Positions 6,400-13,467 of a stretch of 64,000 nt of DNA are shown piece after piece. Positions within the stretch are counted from its first letter, which is position 1; the number at the start of each line of letters is the position of its first letter. Both the position numbers and the translations under genes were made by a program. The stretch comes from CAIWHR01 sp963734055 (GTDB lineage Bacteria; Pseudomonadota; Gammaproteobacteria; Burkholderiales; Casimicrobiaceae), in contig CAVTFQ010000010.1 of assembly GCA_963734055.1 (NCBI GenBank), positions 110,266-174,265 of the forward strand, given 5' to 3'. The notes under the pieces were generated by a model. That model made no database searches and was not told the origin of the DNA. It worked only from the letters and a program-made list of their open reading frames with translations.

Positions 6400-8826
6400 A
6401 TGAGCACGGCGCTCCCCACCCACGCCCGCGTCGTCGTCGTCGGCGGCGGCATCGCCGGCGTTTCGACCGCCTATCACCTGGCCAGGCTCGGCCTCCGCGA
6501 CGTCGTGCTCCTCGAGCAGGGGCGGCTCACGTGCGGCACGACGTGGCACGCGGCGGGGCTCGTCGGCCAGACGCGCGCGACGCGCAACGCGACGCGCATG
6601 AGCCGCTACGGGATCGAGCTCTACGCGTCGCTCGAGGCGGAAACGGGACTCGCAACCGGCTGGAAGCGCTGCGGCAGCCTGAACGTCGCGAAGACGAAGG
6701 ACCGGCTCGTGCTCATGCGGCGCCAGATGGCGCGCGCCCGGAGCTTCGGTGTCGAGTTCGAGTTCATCACCCCCTCGGAGGCCGGCCGGATCGCGCCGAT
6801 CCTGCGCACCGACGACCTCGCCGGAGCGGTATGGATCCCGGGGGACGGCAGGGCGAATCCGACCGATCTCACGCAATCGCTCGCGCGCGGCGCGCGCCTG
6901 CGCGGCGCGACGATCGCGGAAGGCATCAAGGCGACGGGCGTCGATACGCGCGGGGGGCGCGTCCGCGCGGTGCAGTGGAAGCAGGCCGACGGCGAGGGAA
7001 CGATCGCGTGCGAAACGGTCGTGAACTGCGGTGGCCAATGGGCGCGCGCGCTCGGCCGCGCCTCCGGTGTCACGATCCCGCTTTACGCTGGCGAACACTT
7101 CTATCTCGTCACCAAGCCGATCGCCGGCGTCTCGCCGGATATGCCGGTCATCCGCGATCCCGACGGGTATCTCTACTACAAAGAGGAAGTCGGCGGGCTC
7201 GTGATGGGCGGCTTCGAGCCGGAGGCGAAACCGTGGAACGTGGATCCCATCCCCGACGGCTTCGAGTTCCAGCTCCTGCCCGAGGACTGGGACCACTTCG
7301 AGATCCTGATGCGCAACGCCGTGCACCGTACGCCCTGCCTCGAAACCGCCCAGGTAAAGCTGCTGCTGAACGGGCCGGAGAGCTTCACGCCCGACGGCAA
7401 CTTCATCCTCGGCGAGGCGCCCGAGGTGGCCGGCTACTTCGTCTGCGCCGGGTTCAACTCGGCGGGCATCGCCAACGCGGGCGGCGCGGGCAAGCTGGTC
7501 GCCGAGTGGGTCGTCGGGGGCGAGGCACCGGTAGACCTGTGGGACGTCGACCTCCGCCGGTTCGCGCCGTTCCACGCGAATCGCCGGCACTTGGCCGACC
7601 GCACCGTCGAGACGCTCGGGCTCCACTATGCGATGCGCTGGCCGCGCGAGGAGTTCGAGACCGTGCGTCCGCTCCGACGCTCGCCACTCTACGACCGGCT
7701 CGCCGCGAAGGGGGCGGTGTTCGGCTCGAAGATGGGCTGGGAGCGTGCGAACTACTTCCTGCCGCGCGGCGCCACGCGCCCGGCGTACACGTTCGGCACG
7801 CCCGGCTGGCTGCCGCACGTGCTCGACGAGCAGCGGGCGTGCCGCGAAGATGTCGCCGTGTTCGACCAGACGTCGTTCGGCAAGCTCGTGCTCAAGGGTC
7901 GCGATGCGCTCGCGGTGCTGCAGCGCCTGTGCGCGAACGATGTCGACGTGCCGGTCGGGCGCATCGTCTACACGGCGATGCTGAACGCGCGCGGCGGCTT
8001 CGAGAGCGACCTCACGGTGCTGCGGATCGCACCGACCGAGTTCTTCATCGTGACGGGATCGGCGCAGACGACGCGCGACTTCGCGTGGATCGAGCGGCAC
8101 CTCGGCGTTGACGAGCGCGCGGCGCTTGTCGACGTCACGAGCGGGTGGGCGGTCATCTCGGTGATGGGCCCGAAGGCCGAGGTGCTGCTCGGCCGCCTGT
8201 CGCCCGACGATCTCACGAAGAGCGGGATGCCGTTCGCGACGACGGGGGAGATCGATGTCGGCCACGCCCGCGTCCGCGCGGCGCGGATGAGCTACGTCGG
8301 CGGTCCCGGCTACGAGTTGTACGTGACGACCGACCAGTGCGTGACGCTCTACGACGCGCTCGCGGAGGCCGGAGGCGAATTCGGCCTCCGCGACGCCGGT
8401 TACTACACGATCGACGCGCTGCGCATCGAAGCGGGCCGCCGTGCCTGGAGCGCCGAGCTGTCGCCCGACGAGACGCCGTGGGAGGCGGGGCTCGCCTTCG
8501 CGGTGAAGATGGACAAGCCGGTTGCGTTCATCGGGCGCGACGCGCTCGCGTCGAAACCGCCGACTGCCGCGACCAGGCGCCTCGTCATGCTCGCCTTCGA
8601 CGATCCGGAAATATTTCCCTGGGGCGGCGAGCCGATCCTCATGGACGGCGCGAGCGTCGGCGAGATCACGTCGGCGGGCTACAGCCGCCGCCACGGCCGC
8701 GCGCTCGCGATGGGCTATGCTCGCACGGTCAACCCTCTGACCGACGAGGCGTTGCTGGCCGCGCGGTGGCAGGTCGACCTCGCGGGCGAAGCGGTCGCGG
8801 TGACGCCGCACGCGAAGGCGTTCTGA
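6400..8826 (+). CDS. FAD-dependent oxidoreductase fused to GcvT folate domain (dimethylglycine/sarcosine dehydrogenase-like)
   Basis: This 808-residue protein has the domain order of dimethylglycine dehydrogenases. Residues ~1-375 form a DAO-type FAD domain (dinucleotide motif VVVVGGGIAGVS). A short FAD-associated middle domain follows at ~375-430. A GcvT aminomethyltransferase domain spans ~440-700, with a GcvT C-terminal barrel to the end. TTWHAAGL places a histidine (residue ~50) where this family attaches FAD covalently. Such enzymes oxidise N-methyl groups and pass the one-carbon unit to tetrahydrofolate. It sits in a probable operon with phnA, phnY and pbfA, so an N-methylated aminophosphonate is a possible substrate (inference). 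Sarcosine, dimethylglycine or another secondary amine remain equally possible chemically. ATG 6400 follows the EamA stop by 5 bases. Confidence 0.88.
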   Translation: MSTALPTHARVVVVGGGIAGVSTAYHLARLGLRDVVLLEQGRLTCGTTWHAAGLVGQTRATRNATRMSRYGIELYASLEAETGLATGWKRCGSLNVAKTKDRLVLMRRQMARARSFGVEFEFITPSEAGRIAPILRTDDLAGAVWIPGDGRANPTDLTQSLARGARLRGATIAEGIKATGVDTRGGRVRAVQWKQADGEGTIACETVVNCGGQWARALGRASGVTIPLYAGEHFYLVTKPIAGVSPDMPVIRDPDGYLYYKEEVGGLVMGGFEPEAKPWNVDPIPDGFEFQLLPEDWDHFEILMRNAVHRTPCLETAQVKLLLNGPESFTPDGNFILGEAPEVAGYFVCAGFNSAGIANAGGAGKLVAEWVVGGEAPVDLWDVDLRRFAPFHANRRHLADRTVETLGLHYAMRWPREEFETVRPLRRSPLYDRLAAKGAVFGSKMGWERANYFLPRGATRPAYTFGTPGWLPHVLDEQRACREDVAVFDQTSFGKLVLKGRDALAVLQRLCANDVDVPVGRIVYTAMLNARGGFESDLTVLRIAPTEFFIVTGSAQTTRDFAWIERHLGVDERAALVDVTSGWAVISVMGPKAEVLLGRLSPDDLTKSGMPFATTGEIDVGHARVRAARMSYVGGPGYELYVTTDQCVTLYDALAEAGGEFGLRDAGYYTIDALRIEAGRRAWSAELSPDETPWEAGLAFAVKMDKPVAFIGRDALASKPPTAATRRLVMLAFDDPEIFPWGGEPILMDGASVGEITSAGYSRRHGRALAMGYARTVNPLTDEALLAARWQVDLAGEAVAVTPHAKAF

Positions 8827-8850
8827 GCGGCGACGCGGACCGAGGCCCCG

Positions 8851-9747
8851 ATGCGCAGGATGTCCCGCAACCTCGCGCGCGTGCTCCAGCGCCCGGGCGC
8901 GTTCGCCTGGCGTGTGCTGCTGGCGTTTCGCGCAAACCAGGGATTCCTGCTCGCGAGCGCTGTGGCGTTCAACACGCTGCTGTCGATCCTGCCGCTCTTC
9001 ATCCTGATCCTGATCGTGCTGACCCACTTCGTCGGCGAGGCGCTGCTGCTCTCGACGCTCGAACGGCTGCTTGCGCTGCTGGTCCCGGTCCAGGCGGCCG
9101 CGATCGTCGAGGAGCTGTCGCTGTTTCTCGCCCATCGGGACGTCATTGGCTGGCTGCTCGTGGTCACGCTCGTCTTCTTCAGTTCCTTCGCGTTCACCGT
9201 GCTCGAGAACGCGATGTCCGTGATCTTCCTGCACCGGGTAAAGATCCGCCGCCGACCGCTCTTCGTCTCGCTGCTGATTCCGTTCTTCTACATCCTGTTC
9301 CTCACGCTCGGCATCTTGCTCATGACGCTCGTCTCGGGCGCGCTGCAGGCGATGGGCCGCGAGAGCATCGAGGTTCTCGGCCATGCGGTGTCGCTCGGCG
9401 GCGTGTCGGCACTCCTCCTCTACCTGGTCGGCGTCGCCGGCGAGATCCTGCTCCTGACCTCCATCTACATGGTCATGCCCGTCGGCCGCCCGTCGCTCCG
9501 CCACGCGCTCATCGGCGGCGTCACCGCCGGCCTCCTCTGGGAACTCACACGGCGGGTGCTCGTCTGGTACTTCTCGACGCTGTCGCAGGTCAAGGTGGTC
9601 TACGGCTCGCTCACGACGTCGATCGTCGTGCTGCTGACGCTCGAGATCGCGGCGCTCGTGCTCCTGCTCGGCGCGCAGGTCATCGCCGAGTACGAGCGCC
9701 TTTCTCACGAGCACGGCGACCGGCCGCCGCAGCCGATGTACACGTAG
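8851..9747 (+). CDS. YihY/virulence factor BrkB family membrane protein
   Basis: This is a 298-residue inner-membrane protein with about six hydrophobic segments. It has the family landmarks NQGFLLASAVAFNTLLSILP near the N terminus and a late WELTRRVLVWY followed by VVYGSLTTSIVVLLTLEIAA. The older annotation as ribonuclease BN is wrong for this family; the molecular role is unsettled. It follows the FAD enzyme by 24 bases, close enough for co-transcription, but no functional link to phosphonate metabolism is evident. Confidence 0.88.
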   Translation: MRRMSRNLARVLQRPGAFAWRVLLAFRANQGFLLASAVAFNTLLSILPLFILILIVLTHFVGEALLLSTLERLLALLVPVQAAAIVEELSLFLAHRDVIGWLLVVTLVFFSSFAFTVLENAMSVIFLHRVKIRRRPLFVSLLIPFFYILFLTLGILLMTLVSGALQAMGRESIEVLGHAVSLGGVSALLLYLVGVAGEILLLTSIYMVMPVGRPSLRHALIGGVTAGLLWELTRRVLVWYFSTLSQVKVVYGSLTTSIVVLLTLEIAALVLLLGAQVIAEYERLSHEHGDRPPQPMYT

Positions 9748-9833
9748 TCCCGCATACATCGAATCCAGGGGCGCGCCGCGGCGGGTCGACGCGTGGTCGT
9801 GTTTCGCCGCGTCGCCCTGCCACCGATACGTCG

Positions 9834-10669
9834 ATGCCCCACCGCTTCGCTCCGCCGCCGCGCCGCGGGCGCCTCCCGTCGAAATCCGGCGGCACGGCGA
9901 CCGCGCAGGTCCAGAGCCTGACGCGCGGATTGTCGACCCTCGAGGCGCTGGCGCGCGCCGGGGGCGGCCTCACGCTGACCGACGTGTCGCAGCGCGTCGA
10001 CCTGCCGCCGTCGACGACGCACCGGCTGCTCGCCACGCTGGACCGGATGGGCTACGTCTACCAGACCGGCGAACTCGGCCGCTGGTGCGTCGGGCTGCAG
10101 GCGTTCGCCGTCGGCTCGACCTTCCTCGCGAGCCGCGATTTCGTCGCGCAGAGCCATCCGCACATGCGCCGGCTGATGGAGCAATCAGGAGAGACGGCGA
10201 ACCTCGCCATTCTCGACGGCGCCGAAGCAGTGTTCATCGACCAGGCCCAGTGCCGCGAGATGATGCGCACGATCGTCAAGCTGGGCAGCCGCGTCCGCTC
10301 CACGCCTCGGGCGTCGGCAAGCCGTTGTTCGCCGCGCTGCCCGACGAACAGGTCGACGCGATCCTCACGGTCAAGGGCCTGCCGCGCATCACCGAGCACA
10401 CGATCACGTCGCCCGAGACCATGTGGGCGGCGCTGCGCGTCGTTCGTCAGCGCGGCTGGTCCTTCGACGACGAGGAGCACGCGCTCGGCACGCGCTGCGT
10501 CGCGGCCTCCGTGTTCGACGAGCGCAGCGAGCCGCCGGGCGCGATGTCGCTCGCCGGGCCGTCGACGCGGCTGCCGGACGAGCGGATCCGCCAGCTCGGG
10601 CCCGTCGTCGCGCACGCAGCGGAGGAGCTCACGAAACGGCTCGGCGGCCACTGGCCGCATCCGCGTTGA
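9834..10669 (+). pseudogene. IclR family transcriptional regulator, single-base frameshift
   Basis: The N-terminal part (frame from ATG 9834) has a typical IclR winged helix: LTRGLSTLEALARAGGGLTL, SQRVDLPPSTTHRLLATLDRMG, then GLQAFAVGSTFL and the effector-domain start MRTIVKLGSRV. The rest of the effector domain (LHASGVGKPLFAALPDEQ to the end) continues in another frame and stops at 10669. The break is near 10294-10297, where CGCGTCCGCTCCAC would have to be CGCGTCCCGCTCCAC. One missing C restores the conserved RVPLHASGVGKP. A homopolymer sequencing error or a recent mutation would look the same. If intact, the protein would be about 278 residues and a natural candidate regulator of the upstream phn-like operon. 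Confidence 0.85.
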
Positions 10670-11287
10670 GCACCTGTCCAGCTCGGCGCAACGCGACAAC
10701 GGTGCAAGCCGATGCTCGACCGCTTACGGCCCACAAGCCGCCACATCATCGGACGGTCCAATTCGCTCGAAAGATTCTATGGTTTATGTCAATGGATTCG
10801 TAAGGCGCGCTACAACATCGACAAGGGTGTCGTAGATCCCAAACCGATTGTTGTGATTCCCTAAAAGGTAATCGGCGCGGCGTGTGTCGCTGACCGGCCA
10901 GGAGAGACAGTGGAGTTTCTCCTTGATTGCGGTCACCCGGCAGAATTCCTTTCCTCCTATACCGGTCCGCGCGCGACCTGCCACTGTGTTTGGCCGTCGG
11001 TGCCGGGACATGCGACCGCTGATCCGGCACTCCCGCCCATCCCCGGTTACGAGTTCGATCTGCGCCTCGCCTGGTAGCCAACCACCTGTCCACGTCCCTC
11101 CACGCCACCACGCCCACTCGCGCCTGCGGCCGTCATCCGCGATACGCGCGCGACGCACGCGGGCAGCATTGAACAAACCACCATGGCGATGCCCAACGCG
11201 CTATCCATGACGGCTCGGCTGTGCCAAACCGCGTCGACCTGATTCGCAGGCGCATTGTGGCGATGAGTCTTCAATCCGCCATGCCCC
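10670..11287. other. Intergenic stretch without a supported gene
   Basis: This stretch of about 620 bases lies between the IclR gene and the convergently oriented di-haem protein gene. The part at 10770-10870 is clearly less GC-rich than its neighbours. On the - strand there are overlapping open frames (for example 10784-11176 and 11047-11370). One of them begins with a hydrophobic lipoprotein-like stretch (MDSALGIAMVVCSMLPAC). The pieces lie in different frames and I cannot match them to a family. They may be remnants of a small secreted-protein gene downstream of the di-haem gene. Confidence 0.4.
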
Positions 11288-12874
11288 TCACTCAGGATCG
11301 GTCGGGTCATTGAACAGCACGGTGAGTTTAATGCTGCCGTGCCCGTACTGCGGGAATCCAGGTGTCGCACGGTCGCCCGGATTGAGATTGGATGCCGTGT
11401 CGTCCGGCGGGAAGATCACCAGTGCGTTGAGGAAGTCGAGGATCAGGTTCTGCCGCTCTTCCGGCAGCCGCGCGAAGCCATCGCGCGCCGACTGGGCCTC
11501 GCCACCATGGCGCAGGATGACTTCCTGCAGATTGATGCTGCGTCCATCGTGCCCATAGGGCGCTGTCGTGCCGACGCCCCACAGCGGCGTGGTCATGAAC
11601 TCGCGCCGGATCGTGCCGTCGTAGTTGCGCTCGTGGAAGTTCGGTCCGAGGTCGTGCCGCTTGAAGTCGCTGTAGATGTTGCGCACCATGAACGGCCCCT
11701 GATTCGACCGGTTCAGTGGTGGCCACCCGCTGCCATCGTCGACCGTGTGCAACAGCGGCGCTGCCGTGGCGAAGAGGTGGTTGAACATGCCGCGAGCCGC
11801 GTCGTAGACGGTCTCGACATCGGCGACGCGCCGGTCGCGACGAATCGTGAGGTCGGGAACATGACAGCCCGCGCAACCGACGCGCTCGAAAAGGACCTTG
11901 CCCCGCGCCGTGGCTCCGGTCATCCTGTAGGTCGCCGGCTTGAAATAGTTGAGCAGGTAGAACTCCAGATAGTCGACCAGGCTGCGCGGAATCTCGTTCG
12001 CGATGCCGTCGAGGTCCGCGTCCTCGTCTGCGTGGGTGACCGGAGGCGCCTCCAGACGGTCGAGCGCTCCGTCCAGGACCATGCCTGATGGTGTAACGAA
12101 CCGCCCGCCGGACTTGGCCCCGGCCAGTTCGGGGTCCACCGCCTGCAGCCCCATCTCGTCGTTCAATGCACCGACGATGAATTCGCGGATCGAGAACTTT
12201 TCCCCATGGGCGAAAAACGGCCGCACCCGCAGATCCGGGTCGACGCCGACGACGCGAGACGTATCGAGCGATCCGTTGGGCAATGCAGTGAGCGTGCCGT
12301 AGACAATGCCCTTGCTGTTGAGCACGGTGCTGACCGCGGCGCCGCTGGCACGTGCCTGCGCGACAAGTTGCGCTCGCAGCCCGCGCAGGTCGCTCGTGAT
12401 CTCGTCGGCCAGCATCTCCTTCAGACCGAGGCCGAACAGATGCGGCGCGTCGCGACTGTCGGGCCGGGTGGCGACATCGCCACCCGATCCCGCCGAACCG
12501 CGCGGCCGGCCATGACATGCGGCGCAGCTGTCGGACAATCCCGCGCCAAGGGCGAGATTGACGTTGAGGTCGCCCCGTCCGTCGCCGGACCGCGGCCCCT
12601 GCCCCTCGTCGAACGTGAACTTGCGCTGGAACAGCTGGCGGCCTCGCCTGATCGCCCGAAAGGGATCGCGCTCGATGATGTATGCGGAGGACTCCGGCAT
12701 CATCGGGTCGCCACGATCGGCCCCGATCTGCTGGGCCAGCGTCTTGGCGATCCCTTCATTGGCGGCGTTGGGGGCGCTGACGTAATCCACCATCTGCGCC
12801 GTCAGGGGCGCGGAGGTCAAGACGTACGCCGCCATTCCCATGGCTACGACAACGAGCAACTTGTGCTTACTCAT
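11288..12874 (-). CDS. Di-haem cytochrome c peroxidase-like oxidoreductase (DHOR type), secreted
   Basis: This is a periplasmic c-type di-haem protein of 528 residues. A signal peptide of about 26 residues (hydrophobic LLVVVAMGMAAYVLTSA, cleavage near TAQ) precedes two haem-attachment motifs: CAACH at residues 117-121 and CAGCH at 334-338. The spacing and the C-terminal region (NRSNQGPFMVRNIYSD, TTPLWGVGTTAPYGHDGRS, PEERQNLILDFLNAL) match the di-haem oxidoreductase/putative peroxidase family rather than classical CcpA or MauG. Its electron donor and substrate are unknown. It is the second gene after a small protein that ends 25 bases upstream and has a good GGGAGA ribosome site. The region looks like an acquired or accessory unit. 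Confidence 0.85.
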   Translation of the reverse strand: MSKHKLLVVVAMGMAAYVLTSAPLTAQMVDYVSAPNAANEGIAKTLAQQIGADRGDPMMPESSAYIIERDPFRAIRRGRQLFQRKFTFDEGQGPRSGDGRGDLNVNLALGAGLSDSCAACHGRPRGSAGSGGDVATRPDSRDAPHLFGLGLKEMLADEITSDLRGLRAQLVAQARASGAAVSTVLNSKGIVYGTLTALPNGSLDTSRVVGVDPDLRVRPFFAHGEKFSIREFIVGALNDEMGLQAVDPELAGAKSGGRFVTPSGMVLDGALDRLEAPPVTHADEDADLDGIANEIPRSLVDYLEFYLLNYFKPATYRMTGATARGKVLFERVGCAGCHVPDLTIRRDRRVADVETVYDAARGMFNHLFATAAPLLHTVDDGSGWPPLNRSNQGPFMVRNIYSDFKRHDLGPNFHERNYDGTIRREFMTTPLWGVGTTAPYGHDGRSINLQEVILRHGGEAQSARDGFARLPEERQNLILDFLNALVIFPPDDTASNLNPGDRATPGFPQYGHGSIKLTVLFNDPTDPE

Positions 12875-12899
12875 GATCGATCTCCCATTCGATACCGGC

Positions 12900-13205
12900 T
12901 CATCGGGTGCCCGCTGCCGGTGGCGGGCTGTGCTCGTGCAACTGCTCGATACGCGCGACGAGGTCGCTCGAGAGTGGCATTGCCGATTCGAGCGCCATTC
13001 GGCGCCGCAAATGCCACGACACCGGCGACGCGCAGTTGAACCGAAACCACGTTGCCGCGTCCGCCAGCGTGCCGCAGCCGTCGACGAAGTCGGCGACCCA
13101 CAGCGCGCCGTCGCGCAGGTAGATCGCCACTTCGCGCCGTTCGCTCAGGCGCAGCAACTGCCCCTGGATTAGGGGCGGCGCTCGTGTGGTCAAGTCGAAG
13201 TCCAA
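12900..13205 (-). CDS. Small hypothetical protein upstream of the di-haem protein
   Basis: I do not recognise this 101-residue protein. I place the start at a TTG (13205), because AAGGAG stands 6 bases before it and the protein then opens with DFDLTTRAPPLIQGQL. The longer frame to 13469 is low-complexity Arg/Pro-rich sequence and overlaps the divergent regulator. The body contains a compact segment with several aromatic residues (REVAIYLRDGALWVADFVDG, then ATWFRFNC). There is no signal peptide and no transmembrane segment. Tight spacing with the downstream di-haem gene suggests co-expression, and possibly an assembly or accessory role, which is inference only. Confidence 0.55.
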   Translation of the reverse strand: MDFDLTTRAPPLIQGQLLRLSERREVAIYLRDGALWVADFVDGCGTLADAATWFRFNCASPVSWHLRRRMALESAMPLSSDLVARIEQLHEHSPPPAAGTR

Positions 13206-13275
13206 GGCGGCTCCTTCGTGCTTCGATGCCCGCGAACCCCGCTGTGCCGGTAATGCTGGGCCCGGCTCGCGCCGG

Positions 13276-13303
13276 TTGCTTGCACGCGCGGGTTTGTTAT
13301 GCT
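13276..13303 (+). promoter_or_regulatory. Possible sigma-70 promoter of the STAND regulator
   Basis: TTGCTT at 13276-13281 and TATGCT at 13298-13303 are separated by 16 bases. This leaves a leader of about 155 bases before ATG 13468. The 262-base divergent region must also hold the promoter of the di-haem operon, which I cannot place. Confidence 0.3.
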
Positions 13304-13467
13304 GCCGACACGACCAATCCTCCATCCGCGGAGCCGGGAAGTCCTTAAGAAACTCCAAAAGATCGACTGCCGCGCGTTGTGGCGGTGTCCTCGGGGCCGC
13401 GCCCGGTCGCCGACGCGTCCCGGTCGACGCCCGGTCGAACCCGCAAGCTCGGCGTCGTCGTCTGACC

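Noticed and set aside
6313..9759. A 1148-codon antisense frame across the FAD enzyme and BrkB genes
   Set aside because: The sense-strand proteins are recognisable end to end; the antisense frame has no domain pattern and no plausible start signal.
10290..10300. Programmed ribosomal frameshift in the IclR gene
   Set aside because: There is no slippery heptamer or downstream pseudoknot that I can see, and IclR proteins are not known to use frameshifting. A deletion or sequencing error is simpler.
10746..11117. Hypothetical 123-codon gene on the - strand
   Set aside because: It has no recognisable domain, no ribosome site and overlaps other equally poor frames; it is treated as part of the unassigned stretch.
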